A DNA stretch of 14,042 bases from contig CBDUBU010000086.1 in NCBI GenBank assembly GCA_965365465.1, positions 1 through 14,042 of the forward strand, written 5' to 3'. Each line of letters starts with the position of its first letter. The first letter of the stretch is position 1. Source of the stretch: CBDUBU01 sp965365465 (lineage in GTDB: Bacteria > Bacteroidota > Rhodothermia > Rhodothermales > DASSAV01). The notes below the pieces were generated by a model. The model did not search any database. It was not told the DNA's origin and was given only the letters and a program-made list of their open reading frames with translations. Both the position numbers and the translations under genes were made by a program. Shown here piece after piece: positions 1 to 6,299 of this stretch.

Positions 1-365
1 TTCGGACGCCACATCTCGAAAGAGCAGTGGATGACTCCTTCCCGAAGCTGCCTTTGCTTGAACAGGTCCAGATCGAGCAGCGCTTTCGGGTGCGCTACAG
101 CGACCTGGACCTGAACAATCACGTTAACAACGTACGTTACGTAGAGTGGGCTGTCGAAACGATTCCTCAGAGCATCCTCGACAACCACCTCCTTTCACAC
201 ATCGAGATCCATTTCCGATCGGAGACGAACATGGGGGCTACTGTGATCGGTCAGGCTCAGAAAACCGGAGAGCATGGCGAAATCGCATACCGCCACCGGC
301 TTCTTCGTGAACAAGACCAGCGCGAAGTGGCTGTTGCCTTCACTACTTGGAGGAAAAGTAGTTGA
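1..365 (+). CDS. Acyl-ACP thioesterase (FatA/FatB type), C-terminal part, truncated by the window edge
   Basis: This is the C-terminal hotdog domain of a Fat-type acyl-ACP thioesterase, which releases free fatty acids from acyl-carrier protein in the cytoplasm. The frame (codons begin at position 3) is open to the left edge, so the gene starts outside the window. The GTG at 27 is an internal codon, not a start. Counting from that codon as residue 1, the segment RVRYSDLDLNNHVNNVRY spans residues 21-38. D28, N30 and H32 match the D-x-N-x-H catalytic signature of plant FatB enzymes. E66 lies 38 residues after D28, the same spacing as the catalytic Asp and Glu of plant FatB. All four key residues are therefore present, and the C-terminal half looks functional. 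The stop ends only 3 bases before the end of the convergent barrel gene. Family assignment is firm; acyl-chain specificity cannot be read. Confidence 0.9.
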   Translation, partial: RTPHLERAVDDSFPKLPLLEQVQIEQRFRVRYSDLDLNNHVNNVRYVEWAVETIPQSILDNHLLSHIEIHFRSETNMGATVIGQAQKTGEHGEIAYRHRLLREQDQREVAVAFTTWRKSS

Positions 366-368
366 ACC

Positions 369-1082
369 CTATAGTTGCACAGTTATGCCGAGCTGCGGCA
401 TGAGCAGGTCCGTCTGCGAGCGGTCTACATCGTACGTAACATCGCCGTTCGCCCGGCGGATCGATCCCTTCTGCAAATACTCAGCTTCCCCTCCAAACAG
501 GTACCGGATGCCCAGATTCATCGACATCCTGGCCCATTTCTGTTCTTTTCCTATCGGACCATCATAGAGTTGAATCTTGAGTCCGCCCCCGGCGCCGTAA
601 CTCAGGGCAAAATCATCGAAGTTTGTAGAAGCCGCTATCGACTCGCCCCCGCGCTCGTTTTCGATAGAGGTCTGAGTAAAGAGGTACTTGAATCCGAACA
701 ACCCGTCCAGATACGGCTGCACCCTTCCAACCTGCGGCTGCAAGCGAAGCAAAAAATGACCCAGGAAAATGTTGTTGCTCGTCTGCACACGAACCGTCAC
801 ATCAGGGATGGTCGAACTGAACGGCTCGTTGCGGTTTTCATATCCATAGACGAGGAATCCTGCTTCCGCGCCGATGACGATTGGCGAGCGTCCGATTCCA
901 ATTCCGCCGAAGGCATTTACCCCGAACCCGACGTTGTCGACATACTCGCTGAACTCGCCTTGCGGAATACCGAGGATAAAATCGAGCGTTCCCTGTGGCC
1001 GCACCTGCGCGTCGGAGGATCTGACCAGACCCAGCGCTGCGCCGGAAACGATCAAAAAAGAAAAAATGGCTTTTCGAAACAT
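369..1082 (-). CDS. Exported outer-membrane beta-barrel protein, function unknown
   Basis: The predicted protein has 237 residues. I chose the ATG at 1080-1082 because it gives a clean signal peptide: MFRKAIFSFL followed by a hydrophobic stretch and a likely cleavage near residue 25 (SSDA before Q). The same frame stays open 48 codons further upstream, but that stretch does not look like an export signal. The mature part is rich in Gly, aromatic residues and alternating polar/hydrophobic strands (for example GFGVNAFGGIGIG and ALSYGAGGGLKIQLY). This is typical of small 8- to 10-stranded outer-membrane barrels. It ends in QLGITVQL, so a terminal aromatic residue is absent. No enzymatic motif is visible. 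The gene is convergent with the thioesterase and lies 191 bases downstream of the FAD oxidoreductase on the same strand, so it probably has its own promoter. Barrel fold is likely; the role is unknown. Confidence 0.75.
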   Translation of the reverse strand: MFRKAIFSFLIVSGAALGLVRSSDAQVRPQGTLDFILGIPQGEFSEYVDNVGFGVNAFGGIGIGRSPIVIGAEAGFLVYGYENRNEPFSSTIPDVTVRVQTSNNIFLGHFLLRLQPQVGRVQPYLDGLFGFKYLFTQTSIENERGGESIAASTNFDDFALSYGAGGGLKIQLYDGPIGKEQKWARMSMNLGIRYLFGGEAEYLQKGSIRRANGDVTYDVDRSQTDLLMPQLGITVQL

Positions 1083-1139
1083 GGCCTTGCTGTTTTTTAG
1101 ATGAACATGGTGAAGGAGCTTTGCCTTCGGTCCTGACCA

Positions 1140-1154
1140 GCCTTTACGTAAGGC
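1140..1154. promoter_or_regulatory. Short inverted repeat upstream of the barrel gene
   Basis: The 15 bases GCCTTTACGTAAGGC form an inverted repeat with 5-base arms (GCCTT/AAGGC) around a TTACGTAA palindrome. It sits about 58 bases upstream of the chosen start of the minus-strand barrel gene. Its size and symmetry resemble a protein-binding operator. Nothing in the sequence identifies a regulator, and chance is possible for a repeat this short. Confidence 0.25.
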
Positions 1155-1273
1155 AGGAAAAAAAGCTGCGCAGAGCCAAACAAAGTCCGCAACACGAACG
1201 CTCCTGTCTAATGGCCGCAGAAACAAGCAGTCAGGTCACACAGGCTACACACTTCACCCACCAGCAACGACGT

Positions 1274-2479
1274 TCATTCCAGATTCGCCAGAATTCCTTT
1301 CTTTTTTTCGCTTGCAAAGCGATCTTCGGAAAAAAGATCATATCCGTCAGGAAAAACGGCTCCGGATGCCAGTTCAGCCATTAACCGGCCCATCCGAAAA
1401 CCATACCCCATCCCGTGTCCTGTGAATCCGGCAACCCAGTAGCTGCCGGGAAAATCAGGTACACTGCCTATCACCGGCGCATGATCGGGAGAGAAGCCCA
1501 TTACCCCACTCCAACGATGTTGAATCCGGAGTGGACGGGTTTGCGGGAAGTGATGGTGAAGATAGTCTTCCAGATCACGTTGCAAGGCAGTAGTTGTTTC
1601 GTCGGCATATCCCACTTCATCACGGGTGTGCAGATGCCTTGCCCCCCCTGCCATCACCACGCCGTCTGCCGTCTGACGAACGTAGTAATACCCACCGTGC
1701 GTATAAACAGGCATATGCAACCATCGGGGCAACAAAGGCTCCGTGGCAAGCATCTGTGCGCGAATTGGATGCACGAAGCGACTCAGCACAGGATACAGCT
1801 TCGGGAGATAAGCATTAAGCGCCAGAATCACAGTTTTCGCCAGCACGCTTCTTGCCGGCGTCTCGATCAGGATATTTCCAGGCTCCCCCTCCAGGCGCAA
1901 TACCCGGTGTCCTTCCAGGATCTGCGCCCCACTTTCAGAGGCAAGGTAACGAACAAGTTTGACCGGGTTCACGGCAGCGCCCGAAGGCAAGTACAGACCT
2001 CCGAAAAAGTGTTCGCTCCCGAGCCTGCGGTTGGCCTCGGCAGGAGGTGTATAGGCTACCAGCGCCCCATCCGTCCGCATCCGGGTCACCGAAGCCTTCA
2101 GCCGGTCATCTTCTTCCTTCGTACCGGCAACCGTAAGGCTGCCGTTGGTTTCTAGATCGAAAGCATGGCCCTTAGAAGCAGTAACCAGAAGATCCCGGCT
2201 CTCTCTTGCAAATTGCCACAATCTGCGGGTTCGCTCCGTTCCCAGCGCTGATACATCGGAGAGGTAATCCCGGGCGGAACCCTGTAGCAAGAACCCGGCA
2301 TTTCGCCCGCTTGCGCCTCCTGCCAGTTGCGCTGCTTCAAGGAGCGAAAGCTGAAGAGAAGGTCGAATACGGCTGAGCCAGAACGCTGTCGCACATCCAA
2401 TGATTCCTCCCCCCACTACGGCTACGTCACACTTTACAGGAGCTTCCCGAGCCTTATGCTGCCACAAAGATAGGGTCAT
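1274..2479 (-). CDS. DAO-family FAD-dependent oxidoreductase
   Basis: This 401-residue cytoplasmic flavoenzyme belongs to the D-amino-acid/glycine oxidase (DAO) superfamily, which oxidises amines or amino acids with FAD. An N-terminal Rossmann fold carries the GxGxxG dinucleotide motif at residues 23-28 (GGGIIG). E48, at the end of the second strand, is placed to bind ribose. A GASGRNAGF segment at 55-63 is typical of the family. The C-terminal part (HRWSGVMGFSPDHAPVIG, then VAGFTGHGMGYG) is the second FAD-contacting region seen in gamma-glutamylputrescine oxidase-like members. I preferred the ATG at 2477-2479. It gives the LSLW start common in these proteins, whereas the longer frame begins at a TTG at 2524. 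Substrate is not identifiable. It lies 79 bases downstream of acuI on the same strand, so co-transcription is possible. Confidence 0.85.
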   Translation of the reverse strand: MTLSLWQHKAREAPVKCDVAVVGGGIIGCATAFWLSRIRPSLQLSLLEAAQLAGGASGRNAGFLLQGSARDYLSDVSALGTERTRRLWQFARESRDLLVTASKGHAFDLETNGSLTVAGTKEEDDRLKASVTRMRTDGALVAYTPPAEANRRLGSEHFFGGLYLPSGAAVNPVKLVRYLASESGAQILEGHRVLRLEGEPGNILIETPARSVLAKTVILALNAYLPKLYPVLSRFVHPIRAQMLATEPLLPRWLHMPVYTHGGYYYVRQTADGVVMAGGARHLHTRDEVGYADETTTALQRDLEDYLHHHFPQTRPLRIQHRWSGVMGFSPDHAPVIGSVPDFPGSYWVAGFTGHGMGYGFRMGRLMAELASGAVFPDGYDLFSEDRFASEKKKGILANLE

Positions 2480-2558
2480 AAGAATACTGGCAATCCATCT
2501 ATCTATTGCGCCTCGTCCAGGCAAAAGCTCTGGCGCCTGCTTCCTGGCTCACCGGCGA

Positions 2559-3548
2559 CTATGCATTTACGTCTACAACAATTCGGCCTTGTATGTCCCC
2601 TGAGACGATTTTCCGGCTCATCTCCTGCACCTGCTTCAGAGAGATCACTTCCAGACGCTCTTGAAGAACATCATGGGGCGTGATCCGCCCGAGGCGGCTC
2701 CAAGCCTCTCGCCGCAGCGGAACCGGACACGTATTTGAGTCTATCCCGATCATACTGACGCCTCGCAAAATAAAGGGGAAGACGGTTGTTTGCAGTTCGT
2801 GCCCTCCTGCATTACCGCACACAGCTACACAGCCATGTCTGCACAATGAACTTAAAATAGACGCAAGCGTGCTTCCTCCGACAGCATCTACAGCACCTGC
2901 CCACCGCTCGGATTCCAGCGGACGACTCTTTGTTTCTGATAGCTCACTCCTGTGTATGATATGCGCTGCACCGAGGCTTCGCAACCAATCATGTGCATTC
3001 TGTGTGCCCGTCGATGCCGCAACCTGATAGCCAAGAGCAGCCAGAATGGCTATAGCGATGCTGCCTACCCCGCCGGATGCTCCGGTAACGAGGATATCGC
3101 CGCGTGCAGGCGTAATGCCATGCGATTCCAGCGACATGCAAGCCAGCATGGCAGTCAGCCCTGCCGTTCCAAACATCATCGCTTCCAGTGGCGATAAGCC
3201 TTCAGGCATAGGAAGCAGCCACTCGGCGCGAACACGTTGTTTCTGAGCATAGCCCCCCCAGTGGCGCTCACCCAGACCCCAGCCCGTCCCTATCACCACA
3301 TCTCCACACTTGTATGCTGCGGAATCGGATTCCTCCACCACCCCTGCAAGGTCGATTCCCGGAATAAAAGGATAAGCCCCCCGAATGATCTTACCTTTTC
3401 CGGTCACTGCCAGGCCGTCTTTATAATTCAGGCTCGAATACAGAACGGAAACGAGAACATCTCCCTTTGGAAGTTGCGAAGCGTTGATCCAGCGAACCGA
3501 TGCCTCTGGAACACCCCCTGTATCTTCGAGAAAAAGTGCGTTAAACAT
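2559..3548 (-). CDS. acuI: Acrylyl-CoA reductase-type MDR oxidoreductase (AcuI/YhdH family)
   Basis: The 329-residue protein is a medium-chain dehydrogenase/reductase lacking the catalytic zinc ligands. It closely follows the AcuI/YhdH family, which reduces acryloyl-CoA to propionyl-CoA with NADPH. Visible markers are SSLNYKDGLAVTGKGKI (about 38-54), the PFIPGIDLAG segment (60-69), the nucleotide-binding TGASGGVGSIA (155-165), and the late FILRGVSMIGIDS segment characteristic of this subfamily. Length matches the family (about 325-330). The ATG at 3546-3548 was chosen over a TTG at 3599 because MFNALFLED is the usual N-terminus; no Shine-Dalgarno sequence precedes it. It is divergent from the tonB-like gene and leads a possible two-gene unit with the FAD oxidoreductase. 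Known role of relatives is acrylate detoxification or 3-carbon CoA metabolism; a role here is inferred. Confidence 0.85.
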   Translation of the reverse strand: MFNALFLEDTGGVPEASVRWINASQLPKGDVLVSVLYSSLNYKDGLAVTGKGKIIRGAYPFIPGIDLAGVVEESDSAAYKCGDVVIGTGWGLGERHWGGYAQKQRVRAEWLLPMPEGLSPLEAMMFGTAGLTAMLACMSLESHGITPARGDILVTGASGGVGSIAIAILAALGYQVAASTGTQNAHDWLRSLGAAHIIHRSELSETKSRPLESERWAGAVDAVGGSTLASILSSLCRHGCVAVCGNAGGHELQTTVFPFILRGVSMIGIDSNTCPVPLRREAWSRLGRITPHDVLQERLEVISLKQVQEMSRKIVSGDIQGRIVVDVNA

Positions 3549-3760
3549 GTTGATCTTGTGCTTACAGAAAGTCGGCTGTGTCCTGTACGGCCCCGACAAG
3601 ATACGTTCTACCGGCTAAACCTGATGAACTGTGGTTTTTCACGGAACGAGAACCTATATGAGACAAAATAATTGTGGAAGCCAGGAGGGTTAAACCAAAC
3701 ATCCACAGATATTTGTCGTATCTATAAGGGAAACACGCACAGGCTCATTCTCAATACGTC

Positions 3761-4546
3761 ATGTCCGCCAGCCGATTCAAAGAGATCGCGCTTTTCGGGC
3801 GTAAACGAAACCACCGTCGTAGTGACGACGGTGCTACGTTGCTTGGTTCCCATGCAACGCGGTTCATGCTGTCTCTGATTGCCAGTATGAGCCTTGTTTT
3901 GCTGATCGCCCGCCTTCCAATCTACCCGCCGCCTCATCTGGTGGGGTGGCACAGTTCAAGGTTGGCCCCCGACGAACTCATAAGCATAGAGCAACTTACA
4001 CTCGACAAGACTGCTCGACCCTTATCAGAAACACCCATTACACGTTTTGAACAGAAAGAGGAACCTTCCCGGCAAGGCGCAGAGGAAGAGTTCAGCGCTC
4101 GTACGGAATCCTCCGACGAGGAAACACCGGTGGAACCGAAGGATAGTGCGGAACCGGCGCGTATGGCAACCCGGCAGCTTGTGCTTGATTTTTCAGAGGA
4201 AATGCCGGAAATCGTCGGGGGCTTGACCGCATATTATATTAACATCGAGTACCCCGAAGCAGCGGCAAGAGCAGGGATTGAAGGCAGATTGGTTCTGGAT
4301 TTTATCGTGGAACCAAACGGAAGACCTGCGGAAATCCAAATCATGCAGGGGCTGCACCCCCTCTGTGATTCGGCTGCCGTTCGCGCACTCCGAGCAACGC
4401 ATTTCATGCCGGGGCGCCAGAATGGTGAAGTGGTGCGAGTTCGGATGCGGCTCCCCGTTCGCTTCCAGCTCGTCGGAAGACCTTCCTCTCCCGGCGCCCC
4501 GCCGAACGAACGGACCACAGGAGACGCTTCCCGGCGCGATTCCTGA
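3761..4546 (+). CDS. tonB: TonB-family energy transducer
   Basis: This 261-residue protein resembles TonB, which transmits proton-motive energy from the inner membrane (with ExbB/ExbD) to outer-membrane receptors. It has a basic cytoplasmic N-terminus (residues 1-35), one membrane segment at about 36-53 (MLSLIASMSLVLLIARL), a periplasmic linker, and a C-terminal TonB domain at about 158-237. That domain contains the usual YPEAAARAGIEG motif, VEPNGRPAEIQI, and the end RVRMRLPVRFQL. The linker is unusual. It is rich in Glu, Asp and Ser (about 97-133) instead of the Pro/Lys-rich spacer of classic TonB. No exbB or exbD gene is in the window. No Shine-Dalgarno sequence precedes the ATG, so a start at 3866 (M36, just before the membrane segment) remains possible. 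The gene is divergent from acuI, with 212 bases between them. Confidence 0.85.
   Translation: MSASRFKEIALFGRKRNHRRSDDGATLLGSHATRFMLSLIASMSLVLLIARLPIYPPPHLVGWHSSRLAPDELISIEQLTLDKTARPLSETPITRFEQKEEPSRQGAEEEFSARTESSDEETPVEPKDSAEPARMATRQLVLDFSEEMPEIVGGLTAYYINIEYPEAAARAGIEGRLVLDFIVEPNGRPAEIQIMQGLHPLCDSAAVRALRATHFMPGRQNGEVVRVRMRLPVRFQLVGRPSSPGAPPNERTTGDASRRDS
3812..3833. repeat. Perfect 9-bp inverted repeat inside the start of tonB
   Basis: CACCGTCGT (3812-3820) and ACGACGGTG (3825-3833) are perfect reverse complements separated by AGTG. The mRNA would form a tight 9-bp, GC-rich hairpin. It lies within the N-terminal codons, about 17 codons after the chosen start and about 33 bases before the alternative ATG at 3866. 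It has no U-tract, so it is not a terminator. Confidence 0.5.
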
Positions 4547-4712
4547 GCAAAACAACCACACCTGTACCTACCCGAAGGAAGGCAGCATCGGCGCTTTAAA
4601 CCTCTGTGAGAAACCACGCGCTGTTGCCCGTTTGGCAGCCTTTGCGATGGACTTCCCCGGTGGATCTGCCTGTCCTGTAGCAGCGCTTCTCATCGGTATG
4701 CATCCGGGGGCC

Positions 4713-4735
4713 CCTGCCCCGACAAATCGGGCAGG
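4713..4735. other. Stem-loop downstream of tonB, no U-tract
   Basis: CCTGCCCCGA (4713-4722) pairs with TCGGGCAGG (4727-4735), leaving one bulged C and a CAAA loop. This gives a 9-bp GC-rich stem. It lies about 170 bases past the tonB stop and is followed by TTGCCAGAA rather than a T-run. It is therefore a weak terminator candidate at best, or an mRNA-end structure. Confidence 0.35.
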
Positions 4736-4996
4736 TTGCCAGAATAACCTATCGTGACTTCCTGCTATACACTACCTTTCTCGCTAAAACAAACTCTCTG
4801 AGAAACGCTCTGCTAGAGCAACAAAACAGCGTCCCGCCCGAGCAAATCACCTTGCCCGGAGGCCTGCAAACCTGAAAACATAGATCCTTCCCTGCTAATG
4901 ACAGAAAGAGCAAAGGCACAAGGCTTGAGGACATGGCGCTCCGCTTCGTCGGTCGGGTGCGCTCTCCCGCCTCACCTCCGTTTACGAAACGTTAAC

Positions 4997-5086
4997 TTTC
5001 GGTTTGCAATGACAAAACCGGAGAGGCTGCCGCCGCCATCACCCCCGTGTCATGCTGAAAGAAGTGAGGCATCTATGCTATGACAG
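4997..5086. repeat. Probable dispersed intergenic repeat (GTCATGCTGA...GCATC type)
   Basis: The core GTGTCATGCTGAAAGAAGTG followed by AGGCATC (5047-5073) matches the common bacterial intergenic repeat whose usual form is near GTCATGCTGAGCGAAGC. In the + frame it translates to CHAERSEAS, a string familiar from spurious database proteins made from this repeat. TGTCATGC (5048-5055) and GC(T)ATGACA (5077-5085) form an 8-bp stem with one bulge. The upstream stretch TTTGCAATGACAAAACCGG (from about 5004) also resembles repeat flanks. Whether it is multicopy in this genome cannot be seen here. Confidence 0.5.
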
Positions 5087-5200
5087 GCAGACTCTTAAGG
5101 CGGCGCGACGCTGCTGAAATCAACCAGGAGAACCATTCGGAATCGCAATGCGAAAGAAGAAATAAAGCGGCGTGGGGCGCGAAAGTGCGTTTTGGGCCGC

Positions 5201-5296
5201 AAAAACCGCAAAACGGCCCTGGCGGAGTCAAAAAGGGCGTTTCGCCTGCACGAAAAACCGCAATAAACCGCTAAAAACCCGCAGTAAACCGCAAAA
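5201..5296. repeat. Phased A-tract block with a degenerate AAACCGC repeat
   Basis: Runs of three to five A recur at about 5201, 5210, 5230, 5253, 5265, 5273, 5286 and 5293. Most are followed by CCGC or CCCGC, so the best-ordered part (5255-5292) is a degenerate tandem repeat of AAACCGC with a 10-11 base period. This is about one helical turn, the arrangement that produces intrinsic DNA curvature. It lies 275-370 bases upstream of the sigma-factor start. A role in promoter architecture or protein binding is inference. Confidence 0.45.
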
Positions 5297-5330
5297 TAAT
5301 CCATCAGGGCAGGGAAGCGAGGCGCAACGA

Positions 5331-5348
5331 CGGACAAGGGGTTGTCCG
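5331..5348. other. Perfect 7-bp hairpin with GGGG loop
   Basis: CGGACAA (5331-5337) and TTGTCCG (5342-5348) are perfect reverse complements around a GGGG loop. It lies in the non-coding stretch, about 220 bases before the sigma-factor start. No U-tract follows. It could be part of a 5' leader or an operator; no family is recognised. Confidence 0.35.
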
Positions 5349-5570
5349 CTGAAGCGGCTTCCCGGCTTGCCAGACAGGCTTCCTCCAGGCCCTGAAAAAC
5401 AGCAGAGCCGCCTTGTAACAACACGCCCACAATTACCATACAGCATTATTACGGAACGCCGCTCACTCCCAACCATACAAATAGAAGAAAAGCTGTATCA
5501 TCCGAACACAGGCGGCAGACGCTGTATCGGAAGCAGAAGCATTTGCATTTACCATATAAACAGGTATACC

Positions 5571-6218
5571 GTGATAGAAAACAGAGTCAGCACACAACCG
5601 ACCCCTTTCGAAGCGCCGAGCAACTACCGGGTGCTCAATGAGATGGGCGACGAAGACCTGATGGAGTTATTCCAGCAGGGTACAGTCGAAGCCTTTAACA
5701 TCCTCGTCGACCGCTACTCTGAACGCCTCACACATTACTTATACGGTTTCCTCGGAGACATCAAACGCTGCGAGGATCTCTTGCAGGATACGTTTCTCCG
5801 GGTCTACCGGAACCGTCATTCATACCAGCGCATCGCCAAGTTCTCGACCTGGCTCTACACGATTGCAGGCAACCTGGCGCGTTCCGAGTACCGCAAGCGG
5901 AAAAGACGGCGTATGTATTCCATCCAGTCCGTCAACCGAGACAACGAGGAATACGAAATGGCTTTGCCTGATGAAACGTTTCTCCCCGACCGCTATACCG
6001 AAAGCCAGTTGCAAGACCAGTACATCCAGGATGCGCTCAAGCAGATTCCTGCGTCGTTCCGTGAAGTCGTCGTGCTACGCGACGTGCAGCAACTGGCCTA
6101 CGAGGAAATTGCGGAGATAACCGGCCTCCCGATGGGCACTGTCAAGAGCCGCATCAACCGGGGCCGCACCAAGCTTCAGGACCTTCTCCACGAAGTGTAC
6201 CCGTTCGAGCGGGTATAG
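5571..6218 (+). CDS. ECF-type RNA polymerase sigma factor (RpoE-like)
   Basis: This 215-residue sigma-70 family protein directs RNA polymerase to a specific promoter set. Sigma region 2 spans about residues 35-110. It includes CEDLLQDTFLRVYRN (region 2.2, core binding) and FSTWLYTIAGNLARSEYRKR (regions 2.3/2.4, -10 recognition). Sigma region 4 spans about 150-206, with LAYEEIAEITGLPMGTVKSR as the helix-turn-helix for the -35 element. I chose the GTG at 5571, preceded by CAGG 6 bases upstream. The frame is open for another 133 codons upstream, but that text is low-complexity and runs through repeat DNA. An ATG at 5643 (191 residues) is the main alternative. No anti-sigma factor adjoins it: a terminator follows 24 bases after the stop, so it looks monocistronic. 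The group and the signal sensed are unknown. Confidence 0.92.
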   Translation: MIENRVSTQPTPFEAPSNYRVLNEMGDEDLMELFQQGTVEAFNILVDRYSERLTHYLYGFLGDIKRCEDLLQDTFLRVYRNRHSYQRIAKFSTWLYTIAGNLARSEYRKRKRRRMYSIQSVNRDNEEYEMALPDETFLPDRYTESQLQDQYIQDALKQIPASFREVVVLRDVQQLAYEEIAEITGLPMGTVKSRINRGRTKLQDLLHEVYPFERV

Positions 6219-6242
6219 GTGAAGCAGCGCACGATCAGGAAG

Positions 6243-6273
6243 AAAGCCCCGGCTGCCATTGCCGGGGCTTTTT
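6243..6273 (+). terminator. Intrinsic terminator after the sigma-factor gene
   Basis: AAAGCCCCGGC (6243-6253) and GCCGGGGCTTT (6261-6271) are perfect 11-bp reverse complements around TGCCATT, ending in a run of five T (6269-6273). This is a textbook rho-independent terminator reading rightward. It begins 24 bases after the sigma-factor stop and 57 bases before the end of the convergent aldo/keto reductase gene. On the other strand the T-run is only three bases, so leftward termination would be weaker. Confidence 0.93.
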
Positions 6274-6299
6274 GTGTGTCATCAGGGGGCGGTGAAACT

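Larger units (their letters stand above)
4547..5570. other. Roughly 1-kb intergenic region without a credible gene
   Basis: Between the tonB stop and the sigma-factor start I see no open frame with protein-like composition, a start site and a recognisable family. The frames that exist translate to Arg/Pro/Ser-rich or repetitive text typical of non-coding DNA. The stretch instead holds a hairpin at 4713-4735, a dispersed-type repeat with its core at 5048-5085, phased A-tracts at 5201-5296 and a second hairpin at 5331-5348. It must also contain the sigma-factor promoter. I could not find a convincing -10/-35 pair or a Bacteroidota-type TAnnTTTG element. A small RNA cannot be excluded. Confidence 0.6.

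Noticed and set aside
375..1100. 241-codon + frame opposite the barrel gene
   Set aside because: No recognisable domain; the minus strand encodes a signal peptide and beta-strand pattern in the same region.
1415..2155. 246-codon + frame opposite the FAD oxidoreductase
   Set aside because: Antisense to a gene with clear FAD-binding motifs; its own translation has no family features.
3682..3688. AGGAGGG on the + strand between acuI and tonB
   Set aside because: No start codon lies at usable spacing after it and no credible open frame follows, so it is probably a chance match rather than a ribosome-binding site.
4278..4757. 159-codon + frame overlapping the end of tonB
   Set aside because: It overlaps the conserved TonB domain in another frame, and its unique part has Cys/Pro/Arg-rich text without a domain or ribosome-binding site.
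5095..5439. 114-codon minus-strand frame with FAVYCGFLAVYCGF repeats
   Set aside because: The apparent protein repeat is only the translation of the A-tract/CCGC repeat DNA. It has no start-site support and no family.
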